Source: Chloroflexota bacterium
GTDB taxonomy: Bacteria > Chloroflexota > Limnocylindria > QHBO01
NCBI GenBank assembly: GCA_013697395.1
Contig: JACCWY010000344.1
Span: 1-13,447 of the forward strand
Direction: 5' to 3'
Length of the DNA stretch: 13,447 nt
Both the position numbers and the translations under genes were made by a program. Shown here one piece after another: positions 1 to 7,060 of this stretch; within the stretch, counting starts at the first letter, position 1; each line of letters starts with the position of its first letter. The notes beneath the pieces are model-generated. The model was not told the origin of the DNA and made no database searches. It was given only the letters and a program-made list of their open reading frames with translations.

Positions 1-420
1 GCCGGTGCGTGCACCGGATTGGCACGCAGTGCGCTCGAGCTCGCCACCCGGTATGCACTCGACCGACGCCAGTTCGGCCGGGCCATCGCGGACCAGGAGA
101 TGATCCAGGGCATGCTGGCCGAGATGGCCGTCGGCGTCGACGCGGCTCGCCTCCTGACCTGGCGAGCGGCACGGATGCGCGACGCGGGCCGGCCGATCAA
201 CTCGCCGTCGAGCATGGCCAAGTGGTACGCCTCCGATGTCGCCATGCGCTGCGCGACCGATGCGGTCCAGATCTACGGCGGCGCCGGCTACTCGCGCGAC
301 AACCCGGTGGAACGCCTCATGCGCGACGCGAAGGGCGCCCAGATCTACGAGGGAACGAACCAGATCCATCGGCTCATCGTCGCGCAGCATCTGCTCGATT
401 CGATGCGCCGCGAAGGCTGA
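1..420 (+). CDS. Acyl-CoA dehydrogenase, C-terminal part (5' end outside window)
   Basis: The frame is open from base 1, so this is the last 139 residues of a protein that begins upstream; the TTG at 19 is an internal codon. It corresponds to the C-terminal four-helix domain of the acyl-CoA dehydrogenase flavoprotein family, whose members are usually about 380 aa. Visible family motifs are RRQFGRAIADQEMIQGMLAEM (FAD/dimer helix), QIYGGAGYSRDNPVERLMRD and QIYEGTNQIHR. The Glu of YEGTNQ (codon 349-351) sits where short- and medium-chain acyl-CoA dehydrogenases carry the catalytic base. Such enzymes introduce the alpha,beta double bond in acyl-CoAs and pass electrons to ETF in the cytoplasm. The acyl-CoA synthetase starts 13 bp downstream on the same strand, so the two are probably co-transcribed. 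Chain-length or branched-chain specificity cannot be read from this fragment. Confidence 0.95.
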   Translation, partial: AGACTGLARSALELATRYALDRRQFGRAIADQEMIQGMLAEMAVGVDAARLLTWRAARMRDAGRPINSPSSMAKWYASDVAMRCATDAVQIYGGAGYSRDNPVERLMRDAKGAQIYEGTNQIHRLIVAQHLLDSMRREG

Positions 421-430
421 GGGAGAAGGA
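421..430 (+). promoter_or_regulatory. Ribosome binding site of the acyl-CoA synthetase
   Basis: A purine-rich GGGAGAAGGA lies just after the acyl-CoA dehydrogenase stop and 3 nt before the ATG at 434; its GGAG core (422-425) is 8 nt from the ATG. It supports 434 as the start rather than the in-frame ATG far upstream inside the dehydrogenase gene. Confidence 0.55.
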
Positions 431-433
431 CCG

Positions 434-2392
434 ATGACCACGCCCACGAGCAGTCCGGCGAGCGGCACGGTGGACGTTCCGCTGCCGACCGGCAGGCTCA
501 TGCGGACTCCTGAGATCGAGCCGCTCATCGTCGATGACGCCGACCGGGTGCCGAATGTCGTCGCGCTCATTGCGCGCTCGGCGGAGCGGAATGCGAATCG
601 GGAGGCGATGCGCTGGAAGCTGCCAAGGGCAAAACGTGCCGACGAGGTCGCCGACGACGCGGGCCGCTGGACGAGCCGCACCTACCGCGAGATGTGGGAC
701 TGGGTCACCAGCCTGTCGCTGGGCCTGAAGGACCTGGGTATCAGCGACGGCGATGCGGTGTGCATCATCGCCCGCACGAGGCCGGAATGGACGATTGCCG
801 ACCTCGCCTCGCTGGCCCTCGGCGCCGTCACCTGCCCGATCTATCCGCAGTCGGAGCCAGGCCAGACGGCTTTCGTGATCAACAACGTCAGGGCCAAGGC
901 GATCTTCGTCGAAAACGCGCAGCAGGCGAACAAGATCGCCGGCATCCGGGCCGAATGCCCCACCCTCGAGCACGTCATCACGCTCGAGCCCGCCGGCAAG
1001 TTTCCCGACGGGACGCTTACCCTGGAGGACGTGATCGCCCGGGCCGACGTCGATGCCGCCCAGCGCGTGGCGTGGCGCGACGCGATCCAGGCCATCGACC
1101 GCGACCACCTTGCGACCGTGATCCACACCTCGGGCACGACCGGGAACCCGAAGGGCGCCATGCTCAGCCACGGCAACGTGCTCTACAACTTCGAGGCGGC
1201 CAGCCAGGTCGTCGATTTCTACCCGACCGATGTCTTCCTCAGCTTCCTGCCGCTCAGCCACATCTACGGGCGCATCGTCGACGAGGTCGTGGCGCTGGGT
1301 CGGGGCGCCGCCGTGGTTTTTGCCGAGGCCCTCATCGAGCGGCTGCCGGCGAACATGGTCGAGGTCAAGCCGACGGTCATGGGGTCGGTCCCGCGCCTCT
1401 ACGAGCGCATCTACGCGCGCGTCAGCTCTGCCGTCGAGGCGGGCTCGCCGATGAAGCAGCGGATCTTCGGCTGGGCATCGGGCCTGGGCGCCCAGAAGTA
1501 TGCCAACCACCTTGCCGGGAAGAGTGATTCGCCGTGGCTGGCGGCGCAGCTCAAGGTCGCGGACATGCTGGTGTTCGGCAAGATCCGTGAACGGACCGGC
1601 GGGCGGGTTCGCTACTTCGTGTCGGGCTCGGCGCCGCTGGCGCGCGAGATCGGCGAGTTCTTCTACGGCATGGGCATGCTCGTGCTGGAGGGCTATGGCC
1701 TGACCGAGACCTCGCCCTTCGTCAGCATCAACCGCCCCGATGACTTCGTGTTCGGGACGGTCGGCCGGCCGGCCCCGGGCTCCGAGGTGATGATCGATGC
1801 CGTGACCGGCGAGATCCTCGTGCGCGGCCCGCAGGTCATGCAGGGCTACCTCAACCAGGCGGCGGAGACGGCCAGGGCGATCGACGTCGATGGCTGGTTC
1901 CATACCGGCGACATCGGGGAGCTCGACGAAATCGGCCGCATCAGGATCACGGATCGCCTCAAGAACATCATCGTGCTCGGCAACGGCAAGAACGTCTCAC
2001 CCGCGCCGATGGAGGCCGCCCTGTCGACCTCACGCTACGTGGCCCAGGCCGTGATCCTCGGCGACCGGCAGGCCTACACCGGAGCGCTCATCGCGCCCGA
2101 CTTCGACGAGCTCGGTGCCTGGGCGGCCGCCAACGGGCTGGCGGAGATGCCGCCCGAGCAGCTGGTCGAGGAGAAGGCGGTGAACCGGCTGTTCGACACC
2201 GAGGTCAAGCGGACGCTCGAGGCATTCGCCGTCTACGAGCGGCCGCGACGCATCGCGATCCTGCCGCGCCTGCTCACCGAGGAGGCCGGCGAGCTGACCC
2301 CGTCGCTGAAGACGAAGAACCGTGTGGTGCTCACGAACTGGGCGGACAAGATCGCCTACCTGTTCGACGAGAAGACCTCCACGGGCTCCTAG
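434..2392 (+). CDS. Long-chain acyl-CoA synthetase (AMP-forming)
   Basis: A 652-aa adenylate-forming enzyme that activates fatty acids to acyl-CoA through an acyl-adenylate, consuming ATP and CoA. The P-loop-like AMP-binding motif HTSGTTGNPKGAMLSHGN begins near residue 230. The motif GYGLTETSPF is near residue 421. DGWFHTGDIGELDEIGRIRI, with the ribose-binding Asp, is near 487, and the hinge RLKNIIVLGNGKNVSP follows near 509. Length and motifs fit the large long-chain (FAA1/FadD15-like, COG1022) type rather than the shorter FadD type. The ATG at 434 is chosen because it is 13 bp after the preceding stop with a purine-rich site before it; the same frame is open further upstream but overlaps the dehydrogenase. 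The stop shares bases with the stop of the convergent M24-like gene. Natural chain-length preference is unknown. Confidence 0.94.
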   Translation: MTTPTSSPASGTVDVPLPTGRLMRTPEIEPLIVDDADRVPNVVALIARSAERNANREAMRWKLPRAKRADEVADDAGRWTSRTYREMWDWVTSLSLGLKDLGISDGDAVCIIARTRPEWTIADLASLALGAVTCPIYPQSEPGQTAFVINNVRAKAIFVENAQQANKIAGIRAECPTLEHVITLEPAGKFPDGTLTLEDVIARADVDAAQRVAWRDAIQAIDRDHLATVIHTSGTTGNPKGAMLSHGNVLYNFEAASQVVDFYPTDVFLSFLPLSHIYGRIVDEVVALGRGAAVVFAEALIERLPANMVEVKPTVMGSVPRLYERIYARVSSAVEAGSPMKQRIFGWASGLGAQKYANHLAGKSDSPWLAAQLKVADMLVFGKIRERTGGRVRYFVSGSAPLAREIGEFFYGMGMLVLEGYGLTETSPFVSINRPDDFVFGTVGRPAPGSEVMIDAVTGEILVRGPQVMQGYLNQAAETARAIDVDGWFHTGDIGELDEIGRIRITDRLKNIIVLGNGKNVSPAPMEAALSTSRYVAQAVILGDRQAYTGALIAPDFDELGAWAAANGLAEMPPEQLVEEKAVNRLFDTEVKRTLEAFAVYERPRRIAILPRLLTEEAGELTPSLKTKNRVVLTNWADKIAYLFDEKTSTGS

Positions 2393-3414
2393 GTCGCTCG
2401 CGTCACGATCTGGCGGCTTCCGTCCGGCTGCAGGAGCACCGTCTCCTCGGCCTTCGCGCCGGTGATCGACGGGTTCCACGCGAAGGCCATCGTGGGCTCG
2501 ATGGCTGTCACGTCCCCGGGGACGGCGATCGCCTCGCGGCCCCGGTAGCCGATGCTCCCGCCCTGGTGGTGGAGCTCCCACTCGCCCGGGAAGCTGCTCT
2601 CGCGGTAGGCATCTACGGCGGCGCGTAGCACCTCTCCGAGCGTGGCGGCCGGTCGCGTGGCCTCGTGCATCGCGTCGAGCACGAAGGCTGCCGCCTCCAG
2701 GCGACGCTGAAGCTCCGCGCCGGGAGGCTCGAGCTCTCGGATCCGGGTCACGGCCGCATGCAGTCCCCAGCGCTCCACCACGAGGACGAGCATGAGCCGG
2801 CGGTGGGCAGGGGTGCCGGCCGGCAACGGGTGCCGATAGCGGTCGATCCGGTCGTCCGCGGCCGCGAGCAGAACCGGCGCGCGCGCCCTTCCCCTGGCCA
2901 GGGTCGCCAGGACCGCAGCCTCGGCATCGCTCTCGGTGTCCCCCGGCGCCAGCTCCGCCAGCGCGGCGTCGACGGCGTTCGCGGCCAGCCTGCCCAGCTC
3001 CGCCATGCGTTCGCGTTCGAGCGGACCCAGGCGGGATCGCTCGGGCATAAGCACGTCCTCCAGGTCCGCATCGCCCAGGAGGCGGCCTCCGCCGGTGACG
3101 GATCGTGCATGTTCGTCGAGATCCGCGTGCCATGGAACGGCGCGCACCTCGAGCGGGAGCCCGGCAAGCTCCTCGTCAGCGATGCGCGCCGCCTCGTTGA
3201 TAGGTGCCAGCGCCACGACGTTCTGCTCGCTGATGAGGAGCGGCACCGCTCCGCCCTCGCTGGCCAGCACGACGTGGTTCACGCCGCCGAGCGTGAGCCA
3301 GGAGAAGTTACGGCGCGTCGAGAGCAGGACCCCGCCCCCGCCGAGCGACCGCACCAGGTCGCGCACGTGCTCGATGCGGCGCGCGACCTCGTCGGCCCGG
3401 ACCGGCTCGCTCAC
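2389..3414 (-). CDS. M24 (aminopeptidase P/creatinase-like) family protein, metal site apparently degenerate
   Basis: The 341-aa product has the pita-bread layout: an N-terminal creatinase-like domain (about residues 1-150, with LLSTRRNFSWLTLGG and VVLASEGGAVPLLI) followed by an M24-like catalytic domain. In the C-terminal half, HHQGGSIGYRGRE (His282/His283), IEP (Glu306) and KAEETVLL (Glu323/Glu324) align with the His and Glu ligand segments of aminopeptidase P. The segment that normally supplies two Asp ligands (D-x-G...SD-x-TR) reads VLVVERWGLHAAVTR, with no Asp. It may therefore be a non-peptidase homologue or use different chemistry. The GTG start at 3414 overlaps the galK stop as GTGA, indicating translational coupling; it is the last gene of the galactose operon. 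Its substrate is unknown. Family assignment is firm; activity is not. Confidence 0.82.
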   Translation of the reverse strand: MSEPVRADEVARRIEHVRDLVRSLGGGGVLLSTRRNFSWLTLGGVNHVVLASEGGAVPLLISEQNVVALAPINEAARIADEELAGLPLEVRAVPWHADLDEHARSVTGGGRLLGDADLEDVLMPERSRLGPLERERMAELGRLAANAVDAALAELAPGDTESDAEAAVLATLARGRARAPVLLAAADDRIDRYRHPLPAGTPAHRRLMLVLVVERWGLHAAVTRIRELEPPGAELQRRLEAAAFVLDAMHEATRPAATLGEVLRAAVDAYRESSFPGEWELHHQGGSIGYRGREAIAVPGDVTAIEPTMAFAWNPSITGAKAEETVLLQPDGSRQIVTRAT

Positions 3415-4568
3415 GCCGCCACCTCGCCCGCACCGCCGGTCGCCGCGAGGACGTAGATCGCGGGCTGGCGGCCGGTCCGCGCCGGGTACTCTCGTTCGAC
3501 GGCGTGACGCAGCCGCTCCACGGCGCCTCGCTCGACGATGTTGACCGTGCATCCGCCGAACCCCGCGCCGGTCATGCGCGATGCGACGACGCCCGGCGTG
3601 GCCACAGCGATCTCGACAAGCGCGTCCAGCTCGGGCGACGTCACCTCGTACAGGTCGCGCAGCGATGCGTGGCTCTCCGCGAAGAGGCGGCCGACGCTGT
3701 CCATCCGGCCGGCCTCGAGCGCCTCGACCGCCAGTGCGACACGCTCGTTCTCACGGACGACGTGCTCGGCGCGCCGCCGGGCGACCTGGTCGATGACGCC
3801 GATGGCGGGGAGCATGTCCATGGTGACGTCGCGCAGCGAGCGCACCTCGGGGTGCGCGCGCGCAACGATCTCGACGGCGGCCTCGCATTGCGCGCGGCGG
3901 GCGTTGTACTCGGAGCTCTCGAGCCGGTGGGGCGCCCGCGTGTCGCACGCCACGAGCGCGTATGGGTCGAGGGGCAGCGGCACCGCCCGGTAGTCCAGTG
4001 ACCGGCAATCCAGCATCAGCGCGGCATCGCGCTGCCCGCAGGCGCTCGCAAAGGGATCCATGAGGCCGGATCGCACGCCGATGAAGCTGTTCTCCGCGTG
4101 CTGCGCGGCGAGGGCGAGCTTCATCGGAGCCAGCGGAGGCCGCTCGTCGCGGAGCGCCCAGGCCATCGCGATCTCGATCGCCGCCGAGCTCGACAGGCCG
4201 GCTCCCATGGGGATCTCGCTCAGCAGCACGCCGCGCAGGCCGTGAAGGTCCAGGCCGAGCTCGCCCAGGGACCACGCCATCCCGGCCAGGCGATCGATCC
4301 AGCCATGGCGAGGCTCGCCGATGGCATCGAGGTCGAACCCGTCACGCGCCCCATCGCCGAGCACGATTTCGACCCGCCGATCGCGCGTGCGGACGAACGC
4401 GATCCAGGCCCGGAGGTCGATCGCCACTGGCAGGACGAACCCGTCGTTGTAGTCGGTGTGCTCGCCGATCAGGTTCACGCGACCGGGCGCTCGAACGATG
4501 CGCATCGTGGCGAGGTCGACATCGGGGAACGCGTCGCGAAGCGCCGTCCGCAGGATCGCCGCGTCCAC
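3411..4568 (-). CDS. galK: Galactokinase
   Basis: This cytoplasmic GHMP-family kinase phosphorylates alpha-D-galactose at C1 with ATP, the entry step of the Leloir pathway. The 385-aa length is typical. Residues 29-47 hold the galactokinase signature, GRVNLIGEHTDYNDGFVLP. The GHMP ATP-binding loop PMGAGLSSSAAIEIAMAWAL lies near 120-140. SGLMDPFAS contains the expected catalytic Asp, although the usual MDQ is MDP here. The C-terminal GHMP motif is MTGAGFGGCTVNIV. GTG at 4568 is chosen because it lies 2 nt after the galT stop and gives the usual N-terminus before the signature; the frame remains open upstream through galT, where it is only a shadow. The stop overlaps the GTG of the M24-like gene. 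It is the third gene of the operon. Confidence 0.96.
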   Translation of the reverse strand: MDAAILRTALRDAFPDVDLATMRIVRAPGRVNLIGEHTDYNDGFVLPVAIDLRAWIAFVRTRDRRVEIVLGDGARDGFDLDAIGEPRHGWIDRLAGMAWSLGELGLDLHGLRGVLLSEIPMGAGLSSSAAIEIAMAWALRDERPPLAPMKLALAAQHAENSFIGVRSGLMDPFASACGQRDAALMLDCRSLDYRAVPLPLDPYALVACDTRAPHRLESSEYNARRAQCEAAVEIVARAHPEVRSLRDVTMDMLPAIGVIDQVARRRAEHVVRENERVALAVEALEAGRMDSVGRLFAESHASLRDLYEVTSPELDALVEIAVATPGVVASRMTGAGFGGCTVNIVERGAVERLRHAVEREYPARTGRQPAIYVLAATGGAGEVAA

Positions 4569-4570
4569 GG

Positions 4571-5557
4571 TCAGCGTGCCGCCTCGCCGGTCGGGCCCAC
4601 GCTGCGGAGCCGAGCCGCCGTCTCCTCCGGCAGGGTGTCGTTGATGAACGCGCCCGCCCCGGCCTCCGAGCCCGCCAGGTATTTGAGCTTGGTCTCGGTC
4701 CGGTTGGGCGGGTAGAACTCGAAGTGGAGGTGCTCGTCGTGGTCCCCGCCGCCGGTCGGGCGCTGGTGTATGGCCATGATGTAGGGCAGCGGGAAGCCGA
4801 ACAGGGCGTCGTACTTGAGCAGCAGGGTCTTGAGAGCCAGTGCCAGCCCGGATCGTTCCTCCGCCTCGAGCTCGTGGAGCCAGCCGACGTGCCGGGTCGG
4901 GGCCAGGTGCACCTCGTAGGGCCAGCGGGCGGCGAACGGCACGCCGCCACGCCAACCGGGCGTTTCCAGCACCGTGCGTCGCCCATCGGCCCGCTCCTCG
5001 TCCGCCAGGTCGCAGCCGAGGCACGTCCCGTGGCGCTCGCGGTGCCGGCGCGCTTCCGCCGTCTCGCGCGCGGCAACCGGTGGAAGGAAGGGATAGGCGT
5101 ACACCTGCCCATGGGGGTGGTGGAGCGTCACGCCGATCGCCTCGCCACGGTTCTCGAAGATGAAGACGTACTCGACTTCCGGACGTGCGCCGAGCTCGAG
5201 CGTTCGGTGCGACCACACGGTGATGAGGCGCTCGATCGCCTCGATCGAGGACCCCGCCAGGGTTGCGTCGTGGTGCGGGCTGTAGACGATCACCTCGCAG
5301 GCCCCGAGCGCCGGCCTCACCGGCGATAGGTCGGTTCCATCGACGGCCGGCTCGGGCGGTTGCGACTCGAGCGATGGGAACCGGTTCTCGAACACCGCGA
5401 TCTCGAATTCCTCCCGCGGGATCTCGGTCGGCGCACGTCCCGGGCGGGTCGGGCAGAGAGGGCAGAAGTCGCGCGGCGGCAGGAAGGTCCGGTCCTGGCG
5501 GTGGGTCGCCGTGATCGTCCACTCCCCCAGCAACGCGTTCCATCGCAGCTCAGACAT
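4571..5557 (-). CDS. galT: Galactose-1-phosphate uridylyltransferase
   Basis: The 328-aa enzyme exchanges UMP between UDP-glucose and galactose-1-phosphate, following GalK in the Leloir pathway. The HIT-superfamily active-site segment is LHHPHGQVYAYPFLPP, and the second His of HPH (residue 149) is the expected nucleophile that becomes uridylylated. FCPLCP (Cys32, Cys35) matches the metal-binding CxxC of bacterial GalT, and a second Cys pair occurs in CLGCDLADEE. The C-terminal half has HQRPTGGGDHDEHLHFEFYP and TKLKYLAGSEAGAGAFIND, both typical of the family. ATG 5557 (MSELRWN) is preferred over upstream in-frame ATGs at 5572 and 5626 because it gives the normal N-terminus and overlaps the preceding small gene's stop by 8 nt (ATGTCTGA). 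galK follows after 2 nt. Confidence 0.96.
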   Translation of the reverse strand: MSELRWNALLGEWTITATHRQDRTFLPPRDFCPLCPTRPGRAPTEIPREEFEIAVFENRFPSLESQPPEPAVDGTDLSPVRPALGACEVIVYSPHHDATLAGSSIEAIERLITVWSHRTLELGARPEVEYVFIFENRGEAIGVTLHHPHGQVYAYPFLPPVAARETAEARRHRERHGTCLGCDLADEERADGRRTVLETPGWRGGVPFAARWPYEVHLAPTRHVGWLHELEAEERSGLALALKTLLLKYDALFGFPLPYIMAIHQRPTGGGDHDEHLHFEFYPPNRTETKLKYLAGSEAGAGAFINDTLPEETAARLRSVGPTGEAAR

Positions 5558-5729
5558 CTGCCGGCCCGGCATCAGGCGACCACGGGTCGAGAGCAGGCTG
5601 CTCGCTCGGCGGCGCGGCCACGGCATCGGTGCGGACCGGCCAGCTGTAGAGGAGCAGCGCGCGCCCGTCCTCGAGCCGCGTGCGTTCGACGTGCATGTCG
5701 CGCCGCAGCCGGTCTTCCTTGGGCTCCAT
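5550..5729 (-). CDS. Small 59-aa protein, first gene of the galactose operon, function unknown
   Basis: A 59-aa reading frame from ATG 5729 to a TGA at 5552-5550. The core RTRLEDGRALLLYSWP looks like a compact strand-turn-strand unit; I recall similar short proteins with an E-D-G-R...Y pattern in GC-rich bacteria but cannot verify the family. The C-terminal third is Pro/Ala/Asp-rich and probably disordered. There is no signal peptide, membrane segment or Cys pair. It is supported as a real gene by its position at the head of a packed operon, its 8-nt overlap with galT, and a promoter-like sequence 6 nt before the ATG. An alternative start is ATG 5696 (MHVERTRLEDG). The frame remains open to an ATG at 5834, but that would overlap the divergent gene. 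Confidence 0.6.
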   Translation of the reverse strand: MEPKEDRLRRDMHVERTRLEDGRALLLYSWPVRTDAVAAPPSEQPALDPWSPDAGPADV

Positions 5730-5735
5730 CGGCCG

Positions 5736-5765
5736 ATTGTGCCGGACTGTCGCCGGCCACGTCAT
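5736..5765 (-). promoter_or_regulatory. Candidate leaderless promoter of the galactose operon
   Basis: On the minus strand, ATGACG (5765-5760; 4 of 6 to TTGACA) and CACAAT (5741-5736; 4 of 6 to TATAAT) are separated by 18 nt. CACAAT ends exactly 6 nt before the ATG at 5729, so transcription would begin at or next to the start codon. No Shine-Dalgarno sequence precedes that ATG. The hexamer matches are weak individually; the support is the spacing, which two other genes in the window share. Confidence 0.4.
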
Positions 5766-5778
5766 GGAGCGCGACGAA

Positions 5779-5809
5779 TTGTCCCGCCACCCGCGACGCC
5801 CGGTATGCT
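5779..5809 (+). promoter_or_regulatory. Candidate leaderless promoter of the glycosidase gene
   Basis: TTGTCC (5779-5784) and TATGCT (5804-5809) are separated by 19 nt, and TATGCT ends 6 nt before ATG 5816. There is no separate ribosome binding site of normal spacing, since the CGGGG before the ATG is too close. The element lies in the 86-bp divergent region facing the galactose operon promoter, so the two could be controlled together. The -10 match is 4 of 6. Confidence 0.42.
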
Positions 5810-5815
5810 CCGGGG

Positions 5816-7060
5816 ATGACGGCCGCGAATGCACTGGAGGTTGGGTCCGGCTTCGTGGTGGCGACAGGGCTCGAATGCTCCGCCCCGCTCGTCGGCGGTG
5901 GCCTTCGCCAGGACGAGCTGCGGAAGACCGGTCATTGGGACCGTTACGAAGAGGACTTCGCGCTCATCGCCGGCATGGGCGTGCGGTTCGTCAGGTATGG
6001 GATTCCGTTCCACGTGGTGGACGCGGGTGCTGGTCCGTTCGACTGGGATTGGACCGACCGAGCCCTGCAGGCGCTGCGTCGTGCGGGCCTGGAGCCGATC
6101 GCGGACCTGCTCCACTTCGGCATTCCCCAGGACCTCGAGGGCGTGGGGGACCGCCGACTGCCGGAGCGCTTCGAGCGCTATGCGGCGGCCTTCGCGGAAC
6201 GCTATCCATGGGTCCGCTACTACACGACCGTGAACGAGCCGCTGGTATGCGCGGTGGGCTCGGCCGGCCTCGGATGGTGGAATGAGCGACGGCGCGACGA
6301 TGGGTCGCTGGTTGCGGCGATCGACGCGCTCTGCGCAAGCGTCGTGCTGGGCTCCGATCGCATTCGCGAGCGGCGGCCGGACGCGATCTTCATCCAGAGC
6401 GATGCGTGCGAGGTCTACCTGCCGGCGACGCCCGAGGCTGCGGAGCGGGTCGCGTTCCTGAACGAGCGACGCTTCGTCGCCTTCGACCTCGTCTACGGGC
6501 GGACTCCCGCTGCGAGGGCCCTGGGCTGGCTCGAGCGAAACGGCATGACCGACGCGCGCCTGAGCTGGTTCGGGCGCCGCGGCAGCGCGGAGGGCTGCAT
6601 TGCGGGGCTCGACTACTACCGCGGCAACGAGTGGTCGGTCGCCGCTGATGGCGGTGCTCGACCGGCTCGCCGGCGGCTCGGTTTCGCACGATTGGCCCGG
6701 CAGTATCACGCCCACCTGCAGATGCCGTTCATGCTGAGCGAGACGAACGTCGAGGGGCCAACCGTCCAGCGCTGGCTGGCGGAGACCTGGGACGACGCCC
6801 TTGCGCTTCGTGGCGATGGGCTTCCGATTCGCGGCTACTGCTGGTATGGCTTCATCGACCACGTCGACTGGGACAGCGGCCTCCGTCGCAACCGGGGCCG
6901 GGTCAACCAGTGCGGCCTGGCGGGCCTGGACCGGCAGCTCCATCCGGTCGGCGAATCCTATGGGCGCCTCGCCCACGCCGCAGCCCTGGGGCAGCTGGAG
7001 CCGCTCGGCAGCCGCACCAGCCTGCGGTACCGGCGCGAGGACGGCGGGCTGGCCGCATGA
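5816..7060 (+). CDS. GH1-like (clan GH-A) glycoside hydrolase
   Basis: A 414-aa predicted TIM-barrel retaining glycosidase, cytoplasmic because it has no signal peptide. The acid/base motif TTVNEP places Glu141 at the end of strand 4, as in GH1 (TxNEP). LSETN places the likely nucleophile at Glu309, where GH1 usually has TENG. The segment GYCWYGFIDHVDWDSG followed by RNRGRVNQCGL parallels the GH1 signature around its aglycone/sugar-binding Trp residues and RFGL. It is shorter than a classical GH1 enzyme (about 440-480 aa) and diverges at the nucleophile motif, so it is better called GH1-like. ATG 5816 is fixed by the upstream -10 element and the family N-terminus. It overlaps the next gene by ATGA. 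Placement opposite galT and galK suggests a galactoside or other plant or microbial oligosaccharide as substrate; that is inference. Confidence 0.8.
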   Translation: MTAANALEVGSGFVVATGLECSAPLVGGGLRQDELRKTGHWDRYEEDFALIAGMGVRFVRYGIPFHVVDAGAGPFDWDWTDRALQALRRAGLEPIADLLHFGIPQDLEGVGDRRLPERFERYAAAFAERYPWVRYYTTVNEPLVCAVGSAGLGWWNERRRDDGSLVAAIDALCASVVLGSDRIRERRPDAIFIQSDACEVYLPATPEAAERVAFLNERRFVAFDLVYGRTPAARALGWLERNGMTDARLSWFGRRGSAEGCIAGLDYYRGNEWSVAADGGARPARRRLGFARLARQYHAHLQMPFMLSETNVEGPTVQRWLAETWDDALALRGDGLPIRGYCWYGFIDHVDWDSGLRRNRGRVNQCGLAGLDRQLHPVGESYGRLAHAAALGQLEPLGSRTSLRYRREDGGLAA

